Assembly: GCF_004352845.1 (NCBI RefSeq)
Contig: NZ_SJRX01000003.1
Span: 369,426-433,425 of the forward strand
DNA: 64,000 nt
DNA from: Luteimonas terricola
GTDB lineage: Bacteria; Pseudomonadota; Gammaproteobacteria; Xanthomonadales; Xanthomonadaceae
Reading direction: 5' to 3'
The notes below the pieces were generated by a model. That model had not been told where the DNA came from. It worked only from the letters and a program-made list of their open reading frames with translations, and searched no databases. Made by a program: the position numbers and the translations under genes. Below are positions 7,499 to 16,003 of this stretch, in pieces (positions within the stretch are counted from its first letter, which is position 1; the number at the start of each line of letters is the position of its first letter).

Positions 7499-8794
7499 AT
7501 GAGCCGAAGAACCTGGAGCCGCAAGCGCATGGCGTGGACGATCGTGCTGACTGTCGCCATCACGGCGCTGGCCGTGGTGCTGGCGATGAACTTCTCGACG
7601 CCAGAGAAGAAGATCGAACGCAAGATCGCGCACCGGCACGCGATCGCCGACCCGCAGTTCCGGCGCGAGATGTCGGTCCTGCTGGGTCCGGCGATCCTGC
7701 CCGGCAACCACGTTGTCGACTACGAGAACGGCGACGAGATCTTCCCCGCGATGCTCGAGGCCATCGCGTCGGCGCAGCAGACGATCACCTTCGAGACCTA
7801 TATCTACTGGTCCGGCGACATCGGCCAGCGCTTCGCCGACGCACTCTCCGAGCGCGCACGGGCGGGCGTCGCGGTGCACCTGATGATCGACTGGGTGGGC
7901 AGCATCAAGATGGACGAGGAGATGCTGCAGGCGATGAAGGATGCCGGCGTTCTGGTCGAGCGCTACCGCCCGTTGCACTGGTACAACCTCGGCCGCATGA
8001 ACAACCGCACCCACCGCAAGCTGCTGGTGATCGACGGCCGCGTGGGCTTCACCGGCGGCGTCGGCATCGCCGACCAGTGGACGGGCCACGCCCAGGACCC
8101 GGACCACTGGCGCGAGGCCCATTTCCGCATCGAGGGCCCTGCGGTGGCGCAGATGCAGTCGGCGTTCAACGACAACTGGATCAAGACCACCGGCATCCTG
8201 CTCAACGGCCCCGCCTACTTCCCCCCGCTCGAGCCCGCCGGCGACATGGCCGCGCACCTGTTCATCGCCTCTCCCGCCGGCGGCAGCGAGAGCATGCACC
8301 TGATGTACCTGAGCGCGATCGCCGCGGCGGACCGCTCGATCGACCTCGCCGCGTCCTACTTCGTTCCCGACGAGCTGATCATCAAAGCGCTGATCGCCGC
8401 CCGCCAGCGCGGCGTCCGCGTGCGCGTGCTGCTTCCCGGCGAGCACATCGATTCGGAAACGGTGCGGCTGTCATCCAAAGCCACCTGGGGCGAGCTGCTC
8501 CAGACGGGCATCGAGATCCACGAGTACGAACCCACGATGCTGCACGTGAAGCTGCTGATCGTGGACGGGGAGCTGGTCTCCCTCGGCTCCACCAACTTCG
8601 ACATCCGCTCCTTCCGCCTCAACGACGAGGCCAGCCTCAACGTCTACAACCGCGACTTCGCCGCACGCATGACCGAAGTCTTCGAGGCCGACCTGGAGCA
8701 TGCGAAGCAGTATTCGCACGAGATGTGGGAGCGCCGGCCGCTGCGCGAAAAACTGGCCGAGAAGTTCGTCCGCCCGCTCCGCTCCCAGCTTTAG
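7499..8794 (+). CDS. cardiolipin synthase (phospholipase D family)
   Basis: 431 residues from ATG 7499, preferred over the in-frame ATG at 7448 because GAGGATC precedes it and MSRRTWSRKRMAW then leads straight into a membrane anchor (about residues 12-30). Two HKD motifs define the PLD-type cardiolipin synthase: H172-K174-D179 (HRKLLVID) and H349-K351-D356 (HVKLLIVD), each followed by the usual G-G/S and GSTNFDIRS. It condenses phosphatidylglycerol (or PG with PE) to cardiolipin at the inner membrane. It has one N-terminal anchor rather than two, so it is closer to ClsB/ClsC-like forms. The subclass cannot be assigned. Confidence 0.9.
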   Translation: MSRRTWSRKRMAWTIVLTVAITALAVVLAMNFSTPEKKIERKIAHRHAIADPQFRREMSVLLGPAILPGNHVVDYENGDEIFPAMLEAIASAQQTITFETYIYWSGDIGQRFADALSERARAGVAVHLMIDWVGSIKMDEEMLQAMKDAGVLVERYRPLHWYNLGRMNNRTHRKLLVIDGRVGFTGGVGIADQWTGHAQDPDHWREAHFRIEGPAVAQMQSAFNDNWIKTTGILLNGPAYFPPLEPAGDMAAHLFIASPAGGSESMHLMYLSAIAAADRSIDLAASYFVPDELIIKALIAARQRGVRVRVLLPGEHIDSETVRLSSKATWGELLQTGIEIHEYEPTMLHVKLLIVDGELVSLGSTNFDIRSFRLNDEASLNVYNRDFAARMTEVFEADLEHAKQYSHEMWERRPLREKLAEKFVRPLRSQL

Positions 8795-8856
8795 TGCTTG
8801 GACTCGTGCGGCGGGGTCGTTGGGTACTCCGCCGCCACGACCTTCGGCCCGAAAAA

Positions 8857-9269
8857 GTTCATCTCCCGACTCCGGGGGAACGGTTTCGACGAGGAGTGTC
8901 TGCTTCTTTCGCTACGCCTTGTCGTGACCTGGAGGGCCCCGCCGCGGCCGGGAGGCCTTCGCGGCTCATGTCCCCCGGCATCCGCCTGGCGGCGGATGCC
9001 TCCTCCTTTACTTCCCCGCGAAGGCCTCCCGGCCACGGCGGGGCTCGGCGTTGTTGCAGCTGCGCGGGATGCCCGCTTTGCTCCTGGGGCCACCGCGCAC
9101 TGTTGCGCGCCGGGTGCCAAGGCCCTTGAGAGCGAAGTCAAGGAGGAGGCGCTGGCCGCAGGCCAGCGCCGGGGGACATGAGCACTCAAGGGCCTTGGTA
9201 CCCGGCACCCGACACCCCGCGCCCGCGCTGTATCAATGGCGTGCCATTCCCTCAAATGGGAGAAGAGCC
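8857..9269. mobile_element. modular intergenic repeat, copy R2 (complete, inverse orientation)
   Basis: 413-bp copy between the convergent cardiolipin synthase and fumarase genes. Ends are GTTCATCTCCC (8857-8867) and the degenerate GGGAGAAGAGCC (9258-9269). Compared with R4 the order is reversed: module B at 8936-9044, then module A at 9117-9198 (CCAAGGCCCTTGAG ... CTCAAGGGCCTTGG). CGAAAAA occurs on both sides (8850-8856 and 9270-9276), as a short target duplication would. Bases 8795-8856 hold a GGTCGT...ACGACC hairpin and the motif GGGTACTCCGCCG, also found in the repeat at 38.75 kb. Confidence 0.85.
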
Positions 9270-9280
9270 CGAAAAAAGGG

Positions 9281-10807
9281 TCAGGCGGTCTCGACCACCG
9301 TCAACGGAATCGCGCCGATGCGCGACTGCCACTCCCGCGGCCCCGTCTCGTGCACCGACTCGCCCGTCGAATCCACCGCCACCGTCACCGGCATGTCCTG
9401 CACCGTGAACTCGTAGATCGCCTCCATGCCCAGGTCCTCGAACGCGAGCACCCTCGCCGCCTTGATCGCCTTGGACACCAGGTAGGCCGAACCACCAACG
9501 GCCATCAGATAGGCCGACTGGTGCTTGCGGATGGCCTCGATCGCCGCCGGGCCGCGCTCGGCCTTGCCGACCATGCCGAACAGCCCCGTTTCCGACAGGA
9601 TCTGCTCGGTGAACTTGTCCATGCGCGTGGCCGTGGTCGGACCGGCGGGACCGACGACTTCACCGGGGACCGGATCGACCGGGCCGACGTAGTAGATGAA
9701 GCGGCCCGCCAGGTCGACGGGCAGCGTCTCGCCCCTGTCGAGCATTTCGACCATGCGCTTGTGCGCGGCATCGCGGCCGGTCAGCAGCCTGCCGTTGAGC
9801 AGCAGGGTCTCGCCCGGCTTCCACGAGGCGACATCTTCGCGGGTGACCGTGTCGAGGTCGACGCGGCGACCCTTGGAGGCGTCGTAGGTGATCTGCGGCC
9901 AGTCTTCCAGCGAGGGCGGATCCAGTGCGACCGGGCCGCTGCCGTCGAGCGTGAAGTGCGCATGCCGCGTGGCGGCGCAGTTCGGAATCATCGCCACCGG
10001 CAGGTTCGCGGCGTGCGTCGGGTAGTCCTTGATCTTGATGTCGAGCACGGTGGTCAGGCCGCCCAGGCCCTGGGCGCCGATGCCCAGCGCGTTGACCTTC
10101 TCGAAGATCTCCAGCCGCATCTCTTCCAGCCGGTTCGAGGCACCGCGGGCCTTGAGGTCGACGATGTCGATCGGCTCCATCAGCGCTTCCTTGGCCAGCA
10201 GCATCGCCTTCTCGGCGGTGCCGCCGATGCCGATGCCGAGCATGCCCGGCGGGCACCAGCCGGCGCCCATGGTCGGCACCGTCTTCAGCACCCAGTCGAC
10301 GACGGAGTCCGACGGGTTGAGCATGGCGAACTTCGACTTCGCCTCAGAGCCCCCGCCCTTGGCGGCCACGATCACGTCGACCGTGCCGCCCGGGACCACC
10401 TTGAAGTTGACGATCGCCGGGGTGTTGTCGCCGGTGTTGCGGCGCTTGCCGGCCGGGTCGGCCAGCACCGAGGCACGCAGCTTGTTGTCGGGCAGGTTGT
10501 AGGCGCGGCGCACGCCCTCGTTGACCATGTCCTCGACGCCCATGGTGGCGTCGGTCCAGCGCACGTCCATGCCGATTTCAAGGAACACGGTGACGATGCC
10601 GGTGTCCTGGCAGATCGGACGGTGGCCCTCGGCGCACATGCGCGAGTTGATCAGGATCTGCGCCATCGCGTCCTTCGCGGCCGGGGATTCCTCGCGCTCG
10701 TACGCGGCCGCCAGGTTCCGGATGTAGTCCACCGGGTGGTAGTAGCTGATGTACTGCAGGGCGTCGGCGACGCTCTGGATGAAGTCCTGCTGGCGGATCT
10801 CGGTCAC
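9281..10807 (-). CDS. class I (iron-sulfur) fumarate hydratase
   Basis: 508 residues. It interconverts fumarate and L-malate in the TCA cycle using an oxygen-sensitive [4Fe-4S] cluster. Family segments: ICQDTGIV with Cys66, MGAGWCPPGMLGIGIGGT, IPNCAATRHAHF, and the C-terminal beta-domain phrases LLLNGRLLTGRDAAHKR, GPVDPVPGEVVGPAGPTTATRMD and SAYLVSKAIK. The start is GTG 10807 (MTEIRQQDF), with only a weak ribosome binding site. It diverges from the sigma factor gene and converges on cardiolipin synthase with repeat R2 between. Both the N- and C-terminal fumarase domains are in one chain, as in FumA/FumB. Confidence 0.93.
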   Translation of the reverse strand: MTEIRQQDFIQSVADALQYISYYHPVDYIRNLAAAYEREESPAAKDAMAQILINSRMCAEGHRPICQDTGIVTVFLEIGMDVRWTDATMGVEDMVNEGVRRAYNLPDNKLRASVLADPAGKRRNTGDNTPAIVNFKVVPGGTVDVIVAAKGGGSEAKSKFAMLNPSDSVVDWVLKTVPTMGAGWCPPGMLGIGIGGTAEKAMLLAKEALMEPIDIVDLKARGASNRLEEMRLEIFEKVNALGIGAQGLGGLTTVLDIKIKDYPTHAANLPVAMIPNCAATRHAHFTLDGSGPVALDPPSLEDWPQITYDASKGRRVDLDTVTREDVASWKPGETLLLNGRLLTGRDAAHKRMVEMLDRGETLPVDLAGRFIYYVGPVDPVPGEVVGPAGPTTATRMDKFTEQILSETGLFGMVGKAERGPAAIEAIRKHQSAYLMAVGGSAYLVSKAIKAARVLAFEDLGMEAIYEFTVQDMPVTVAVDSTGESVHETGPREWQSRIGAIPLTVVETA

Positions 10808-10914
10808 GGCGGGCTCGGATTGCGGGCGTAGGCACCCATTTTAAGCCGCGGCTGACCGGAGGCTTAAACCCTTTGCCGTGACGCTGCATCCGACTGGGTA
10901 TGCTCGACGCCGCC

Positions 10915-11490
10915 ATGACCGACAGCCCGCAAGCCCCGGCCACCGATACCGGGGACGGCGACCACGCCCTGGCGCTGGCCGCAGCCGCCGGCGATGCGGC
11001 CGCCTTCGAGGCGCTGTACCGCCGCCACACCGGTCGTGTCCACGGCGTGGTGCTGCGCCTGGCGGGCTGGCAGCACGCCCGCGCCGAGGACCTTGTGCAG
11101 GAGGCCTTCCTGCGCGCCTGGCAGGCGCTGCCGCAGTGGCGCAGCGAGGCCGCCTTCGGCACCTGGCTGTACCGGCTGGCGGTGAACACCGCGCTGATGG
11201 ACCTGCGTGCGCGCCGCGTGCGGCCAGTGCTTGACGGCGACGACGACGACGCGCTGAACGCCTTGCCTTCGGTCGACGCCTTCGGCCACGGTCCTGCCAC
11301 GGCCATGGACCTCGGCAAGGCCGTGGCCACCCTGCCGCCCCGCGCACGCGCCGTGCTGGTGCTGCACGACATCGAAGGCTGGACCCACGCCGAGATCGCC
11401 GCCGCGCTGGACATGGCGGTCGGCAGCTCGAAGGCCCAGCTGCACCGCGCGCGCGGCCTGCTCCGCGCGCGTCTTGGAGATACGCCATGA
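10915..11490 (+). CDS. ECF-type RNA polymerase sigma factor
   Basis: 191 residues from ATG 10915; an in-frame ATG at 10900 would add five residues. Region 2 reads FEALYRRHTGRVHGVVLRL ... EDLVQEAFLRAWQALP ... FGTWLYRLAVNTALMDLRARR. Region 4 reads LPPRARAVLVLHDIEGWTHAEIAAALDM and SSKAQLHRARGLLR, the helix-turn-helix that reads -35 elements. The stop overlaps the next start (ATGA at 11487-11490), the usual arrangement with an anti-sigma partner. The sensed signal is unknown. The bases just upstream (TATGCT at 10897-10902) could be a -10 box, which would favour the later start. Confidence 0.92.
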   Translation: MTDSPQAPATDTGDGDHALALAAAAGDAAAFEALYRRHTGRVHGVVLRLAGWQHARAEDLVQEAFLRAWQALPQWRSEAAFGTWLYRLAVNTALMDLRARRVRPVLDGDDDDALNALPSVDAFGHGPATAMDLGKAVATLPPRARAVLVLHDIEGWTHAEIAAALDMAVGSSKAQLHRARGLLRARLGDTP

Positions 11491-12176
11491 CCAACACCCG
11501 CTCCCCGCACGACGACGACAGCCCGCTTCCCGCAGTCCTGGCCTCCGGCCTGCGCGCGCTGCGCGACGACCTCGCGCCGGATCGCGACCTCTGGCCGGCC
11601 ATCGCGGCCCGGCTGGAGCCGCGTGTCCGGGCGACCGGTGACACCGCAGCTGCGACGGCGGCGCCCGGCCCCATGCGCCCACGCACCGACGGAGCCGCAA
11701 GCGCACCGCAGGCCCCCGCGCCGGGCACCGTCGCGCCCCGTCGCGACTGGCGCCGCTATCTCCGCCGCCGCAACGCCGGCTATGCCACTGCGGCCGCGGT
11801 GGTGCTGGCCGTCGCCATCGCCTGGCAGCTGTTGCCGGTGAAGACCGTGGTCGACCCGGCCGCCGACCCCGCCAACGTGGTCGCCACCAGCGCCTCGGCT
11901 GCCGGGGAATCGCCGCTGCTGCGCGCCGCGGATGCCCTGGCCCGCGAATACCAGGGCGCCATGCGCGAGGTCCAGGCCACGACGTCCGACGCCGCCCGCG
12001 CCAGCGAAGCCAGCGCGACCGCGGCGACGACGCCCGACGGGCTTGACGCCGAACTCGAACGCAGCGCCGCGGAAGTCCGCGCCGCGCTGGCCCGCGACCC
12101 CGATGCACTGCATCTGTTCCATCGGCTGCAGCGCATCTACGCCCACCGCCTGGCGCTCAGCCTGCGCCAGGCCTGA
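11487..12176 (+). CDS. single-pass membrane protein, probable anti-sigma partner
   Basis: 229 residues, translationally coupled to the ECF sigma gene by a 4-base ATGA overlap. A cytoplasmic N-terminal segment (LRDDLAPDRDLWPAIAARLEPR) resembles the short helix of zinc-free anti-sigma proteins. A basic, Ala/Pro-rich stretch leads to one transmembrane helix (TAAAVVLAVAIAWQLLPV, about residues 100-117). An Ala-rich periplasmic part of about 110 residues follows, ending in a helical DPDALHLFHRLQRIYAHRLAL. No zinc-binding HxxxCxxC is present. The role as an anti-sigma factor is inferred from position and topology. Confidence 0.7.
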   Translation: MTNTRSPHDDDSPLPAVLASGLRALRDDLAPDRDLWPAIAARLEPRVRATGDTAAATAAPGPMRPRTDGAASAPQAPAPGTVAPRRDWRRYLRRRNAGYATAAAVVLAVAIAWQLLPVKTVVDPAADPANVVATSASAAGESPLLRAADALAREYQGAMREVQATTSDAARASEASATAATTPDGLDAELERSAAEVRAALARDPDALHLFHRLQRIYAHRLALSLRQA

Positions 12177-12191
12177 CCCGAGGAGTCATCC

Positions 12192-13073
12192 ATGAACCGC
12201 TATCTCATCGGCTTTGCGCTGGCCGGCCTTGCCTTCCCCGCGCTGGCCGCCACGCCGATCAACGAAACCCGCCCGCTCGACGCCCGCGGCGAAGTCGAGG
12301 TGTCCAACCTCAAGGGCAGCATCGAAGTCCGCACCTGGGACCGCAACGAAGTGCGCATCACCGGCAGCCTGGGCGAAGGCGTCGAGCGCCTGGAGATCGG
12401 CGACGGCGGAGCCAAGCTGCTGGTGCGCACGCGCTATCCACGCAACAGCCGCAACAGCGAGCCGACCACGCTGATCCTCGAGATCCCGCGCCAGGCGAGC
12501 CTGGACGTCGACTCGGTCGCGGCCAGCGTCGATGTCCAGGGCGTGGCCGGCGACGAGCTGGAGATCGACAGCGTGAGCGGCGACGTGGTCGCGGTCGGCG
12601 CGCCGCGCAAGGCCAGCATCGAAAGCGTCAGCGGCGACCTGCAGCTGACCCTCAACAGCCACGACGTCGACATCGAGAGCGTCAGCGGCAAGGTGGCGCT
12701 GCGCGGCCGCATCGCCGGAAGCATCGCGGCGGAAACGGTATCCGGGAATATCGACATCGACACCCGCGGCGAGCGCCTGGCGCGGCTGGAGGCCAGCACC
12801 GTCTCCGGCGACGCCCGGGTCCGCGGCGGCATCGCCGACGGCGGCCGCTTCAGCTTCGAGTCGGTCAGCGGCGACATCCGCCTGGCGCTGCCGCGCGATG
12901 CGTCCGCACGGGTGGAAGCCAGCACCTTCAGCGGAGACCTCGATGCTCCCGATGCCAACGTGGTGCGCAAGCGCTACGGGCCCGGCGCCAGCCTCGAGCA
13001 CAGTTACGGTACCGGCAGCGGCTCGATCGCCATCGAGACCTTTTCCGGCAGCGTGAAGCTGGTGCTCGACTGA
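12192..13073 (+). CDS. DUF4097 family beta-strand repeat protein, exported
   Basis: 293 residues with a signal peptide (MNRYLIGFALAGLAFPALA) and a strong GAGGAG site. The chain is built from about eight short repeats of the type ES-VSGD-VxL (for example DSVSGDVVA, ESVSGDLQL, ESVSGKVAL, ETVSGNIDI, STVSGDARV, ESVSGDIRL, STFSGDLDA, ETFSGSVKL). Such repeats fold into a right-handed beta-solenoid. It is the third gene of the ECF sigma operon (15-base gap), so it is probably either the regulon's effector or an accessory sensor in the periplasm. No enzymatic residues are evident. Confidence 0.85.
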   Translation: MNRYLIGFALAGLAFPALAATPINETRPLDARGEVEVSNLKGSIEVRTWDRNEVRITGSLGEGVERLEIGDGGAKLLVRTRYPRNSRNSEPTTLILEIPRQASLDVDSVAASVDVQGVAGDELEIDSVSGDVVAVGAPRKASIESVSGDLQLTLNSHDVDIESVSGKVALRGRIAGSIAAETVSGNIDIDTRGERLARLEASTVSGDARVRGGIADGGRFSFESVSGDIRLALPRDASARVEASTFSGDLDAPDANVVRKRYGPGASLEHSYGTGSGSIAIETFSGSVKLVLD

Positions 13074-13149
13074 GCCCGCGCCGGCCCGCGGCCATGCGCC
13101 GCGGGCCGGCGAGTCGCGTCATGCAAGGCAGTCGCGGCATGATGGCGCG

Positions 13150-15030
13150 ATGTCGACCGCTCCCCACTCCGCCACCGCCCCCGACCCGCGGGCAGCCCGC
13201 CCCTCGTTCCGCGAGCGCCTGAAGGCCCTGCGCAACCTGCCGCCGTTCCTGCGCGAGATCTGGCGCACCAGCCGGCCGCTCACCCTCGCCACCCTCAGCC
13301 TCCGCCTGGTCCGGGCGCTGCTGCCGGTGGCGATGCTGTACCTGGGCAAGCTGATCATCGACGAGGCGATCCGCCTGGTCGGCACCGGCGTGGTCGGCGA
13401 CGGCTTCGCCCAGGCCTGGCGCAGCGGCCAGCTGGACCACCTGGCGCTGCTGCTGGCGGCCGAGTTCGGGCTGGCGATCCTGTCCGACCTGCTCGGCCGC
13501 CTGGTGTCCTACTGCGACCAGGTGCTGTCGGAGATGTTCACCAACGCCGCCAGCGTGCGCCTGATGGAGCACGCGGCCACGCTCGACCTCGAGGACTTCG
13601 AGGATCCCGAGCTGCAGGACAAGCTGGACCGCGCGCGCCGCCAGACCATGGGCCGCATGAACCTGATGGGGCAGCTGTTCGGCCAGGCCCAGGACATCAT
13701 CACCATCATCAGCTTCTCCGCCGGCCTGCTGGTCTACGCGCCCTGGCTGATCCTGCTGCTGGCGGTGGCGCTGATCCCGGCCTTCATCGGCGAGTCGCAT
13801 TTCAACGCGCTGAACTATTCGCTCAACTTCCAGTGGACGGCTGAGCGCCGCCAGCTCGAATACCTGCGCCAGACCGGCGCCAGCGTCGACACCGCCAAAG
13901 AGGTGAAGATCTTCGGCCTGCACCGCTTCCTGGTGGAGCGCTTCCGCAGGCTGTCGCAGGCCTTCCTGGTGGCGAACCGCAGGCTGGCCCGCAAGCGCGC
14001 GTTCTGGGGCACCCTGCTCGCCGCCCTGGGCACGCTGGGCTATTACGTGGCCTATGCCTACATCGCCTGGCGCACGGTGCACGGCGACTTCAGCATCGGC
14101 GACCTGACCTTCCTGGCCGGCAGCTTCCGGCGCCTGCGCCAGCTGCTGGAGGGCCTGCTGGTGGGCCTGTCGCAGGTGGCCGGGCAGGCGATGTTCCTGG
14201 ACGACCTGTACTCGTTCTTCGAGATCCAGCCGGAGATCGTGTCCAAGCCCGGCGCGGCGGCGATCCCGCGGCCGATCGGCACCGGCTTCGTGTTCGAGAA
14301 CGTCGGCTTCCGCTATCCCGACGCCAGCCGCTGGGCGCTGCGCGGTGTCGATCTCGAGCTGCGCGCAGGCGAAGTACTGGCCCTGGTCGGCGAAAACGGC
14401 GCCGGCAAGACCACGCTGGTGAAGCTGCTGGCCCGCCTGTACGACCCCGACGAAGGCCGGATCCTCCTCGACGGCCGCGACCTGCGCGACTACGACCTCG
14501 ACGACCTGCGCGCCAACATCGGCGTGATCTTCCAGGACTTCGTGCGCTTCCACATGACCGCGGCCGAAAACATCGGCGTCGGCCAGATCGAGGCCATGGA
14601 CGACCGCGAACGCATCCAGGCCGCCGCGCGTCGGGCCATGGCCGAGGAGCTCATCAACGAGTTGCCCGCCGGCTACGACCAGGTGATCGGCCGCCGCTTC
14701 AAGACCGGCGTCGACCTCTCCGGCGGCCAGTGGCAGAAGATCGCCATCGCCCGCGCCTACATGCGGGAGGCCCAGGTGATGATCCTCGACGAACCCACCG
14801 CCGCGCTGGACGCGCGCAGCGAGTACGAAGTGTTCCAGCGCTTCCGCGAGCTGTCCGACGACCGCACCGCGGTGCTGATCTCGCACCGCTTCTCCAGCGT
14901 GCGCATGGCCGACCGCATCCTGGTGATGGCCGACGGCCGCATCGAGGCCAGCGGCACCCACACCGAGCTGATGACCGCCGGCGGCCGCTATGCCGAGCTG
15001 TTCGAGCTCCAGGCCGCCGGCTACCGCTAG
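13150..15030 (+). CDS. ABC transporter, fused permease and ATPase (type IV exporter half)
   Basis: 626 residues. The N-terminal about 350 residues form a six-helix ABC exporter membrane domain. The C-terminal ATPase has Walker A GENGAGKTT (G414-K420), Q-loop FQDFVRFHMTAAEN, signature LSGGQWQKIAIARAY, Walker B VMILDEPTAAL and the switch ISHRFSSV. The HMTAAENIGVG style of Q-loop is seen in MsbA-like and lantibiotic-type exporters of unknown substrate. It works as a homodimer or with a partner half. No partner or processing gene is adjacent, so the substrate cannot be guessed. Codon use matches its neighbours. Confidence 0.9.
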   Translation: MSTAPHSATAPDPRAARPSFRERLKALRNLPPFLREIWRTSRPLTLATLSLRLVRALLPVAMLYLGKLIIDEAIRLVGTGVVGDGFAQAWRSGQLDHLALLLAAEFGLAILSDLLGRLVSYCDQVLSEMFTNAASVRLMEHAATLDLEDFEDPELQDKLDRARRQTMGRMNLMGQLFGQAQDIITIISFSAGLLVYAPWLILLLAVALIPAFIGESHFNALNYSLNFQWTAERRQLEYLRQTGASVDTAKEVKIFGLHRFLVERFRRLSQAFLVANRRLARKRAFWGTLLAALGTLGYYVAYAYIAWRTVHGDFSIGDLTFLAGSFRRLRQLLEGLLVGLSQVAGQAMFLDDLYSFFEIQPEIVSKPGAAAIPRPIGTGFVFENVGFRYPDASRWALRGVDLELRAGEVLALVGENGAGKTTLVKLLARLYDPDEGRILLDGRDLRDYDLDDLRANIGVIFQDFVRFHMTAAENIGVGQIEAMDDRERIQAAARRAMAEELINELPAGYDQVIGRRFKTGVDLSGGQWQKIAIARAYMREAQVMILDEPTAALDARSEYEVFQRFRELSDDRTAVLISHRFSSVRMADRILVMADGRIEASGTHTELMTAGGRYAELFELQAAGYR

Positions 15031-15079
15031 CCTCCGCGGCGTGTGCCTGCCGCTCCGGCCAGCCCCACTCGCCACGGCG

Positions 15080-15085
15080 TATAAT
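15080..15085 (+). promoter_or_regulatory. -10 box TATAAT for ferredoxin-NADP reductase
   Basis: A perfect TATAAT lies 33 bases before ATG 15118. No good -35 hexamer is found at the expected spacing. Confidence 0.6.
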
Positions 15086-15117
15086 GAGCGGGTTTCCCTC
15101 CCCGACCAAGATCCCGC

Positions 15118-15927
15118 ATGTCCTCCGCGTTTGGCACCGAGACGGTGCTGGACGTCCGTCACTGGACGGACGACTACTTCAGCTTCACCACGACCCGCGA
15201 CGACGGCTTCCGCTTCGACAATGGCCAGTTCGTGATGATCGGACTGGACCTGCCGCGCCCCGACGGCGGCAGCAAGCCGCTGATGCGCGCGTATTCGATC
15301 GCGTCGGCGAACTGGGAAGAGCAGCTCGAGTTCTTCAGCATCAAGGTCGCCGACGGCGCCCTGACCTCGCGCCTGCAGCACGTCAAGCCGGGCGACGAAG
15401 TGCTGATCGGCCGCAAACCCACCGGCACCCTGCTGATCAGCGACCTTCACCCCGGCCGCAACCTGTACCTGCTGGGCACGGGCACCGGTCTGGCGCCGTG
15501 GATGTCGATCATCAAGGACCCCGAGACCTACGAGCGCTTCGAGCGCGTGGTGCTCTGCCACGGCGTGCGGCGCGAGTCCGACCTCTGCTACCGCGACTAC
15601 ATCGTCAACGAGCTGCCGCACCACGAGCTGCTCGGCGACGTCCTCGGCGAGCGCCTGCTCTACTACCCGGCGGTGACCCGCGAGGATTTCGTGTTCGACG
15701 GCCACCCGCATCGCGGCCGCCTCACCGACCTGATGGCCAGCGGGCAGATGATGGCCGACCTCGGCCTCGCCCCCCTGGACCCGGCCCGCGACCGCGCCAT
15801 GGTCTGCGGCAGCCCGGCCATGCTCGCCGACTTCCGCACCCTGCTCGACGGCCGCGGCTTCACCCCGTCGATGCGCATCGGCGTGGTCGGCGACTACGTC
15901 TTCGAGCGCGCCTTCGTCGAGAAGTAG
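15118..15927 (+). CDS. fpr: ferredoxin--NADP+ reductase
   Basis: 269 residues. Bacterial FPR moves electrons between NADPH and ferredoxin or flavodoxin through FAD. The FAD motif RAYSIASAN (RxYS), the NADP-loop GTGTGLAPWMS, CHGVRRESDLCY and the C-terminal MRIGVVGDYVFERAFVEK are all present. Ending in VEK is typical of the subclass I bacterial enzymes, where the last residues stack on the flavin. It has its own TATAAT -10 box and is followed by a hairpin and the universal stress protein gene, so it is likely monocistronic. Confidence 0.93.
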   Translation: MSSAFGTETVLDVRHWTDDYFSFTTTRDDGFRFDNGQFVMIGLDLPRPDGGSKPLMRAYSIASANWEEQLEFFSIKVADGALTSRLQHVKPGDEVLIGRKPTGTLLISDLHPGRNLYLLGTGTGLAPWMSIIKDPETYERFERVVLCHGVRRESDLCYRDYIVNELPHHELLGDVLGERLLYYPAVTREDFVFDGHPHRGRLTDLMASGQMMADLGLAPLDPARDRAMVCGSPAMLADFRTLLDGRGFTPSMRIGVVGDYVFERAFVEK

Positions 15928-15959
15928 GCAGGCCGGGGCGTACGCCGGTGCCGGCCTGC
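15928..15959. terminator. hairpin after fpr
   Basis: A perfect 9-bp stem, GCAGGCCGG (15928-15936) with CCGGCCTGC (15951-15959), starts one base after the fpr stop codon. It lacks a T run (AAGTAGAAT follows), so it may be a weak terminator or an mRNA 3' end structure. Confidence 0.5.
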
Positions 15960-15962
15960 AAG

Positions 15963-15968
15963 TAGAAT
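15963..15968 (+). promoter_or_regulatory. probable -10 box TAGAAT for the universal stress protein gene
   Basis: TAGAAT lies 36 bases before ATG 16004 and just after the fpr hairpin. The same hexamer precedes the genes at 36592 and 40495. Confidence 0.45.
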
Positions 15969-16003
15969 CACGGCCCTCGACCCCAAGCTCAAGGAATCCC
16001 GCG

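Noticed and set aside
5869..7707. 612-residue minus-strand frame with SVCFFRYA-type peptide that recurs in other frames near 8.9 and 21.5 kb
   Set aside because: The recurring peptide is the translation of the intergenic repeat family, in different frames and strands per copy, so it is not evidence of a protein family.
8795..9280. Repeat R2 considered as a small RNA or riboswitch
   Set aside because: Strong palindromes are present, but so are terminal inverted repeats and multiple copies in both orientations with no promoter or fixed position relative to genes.
12540..12870. Regular repeats in the DUF4097 gene considered as a CRISPR-like array
   Set aside because: They are coding beta-solenoid repeats in one frame, with no constant direct repeat or unique spacers.
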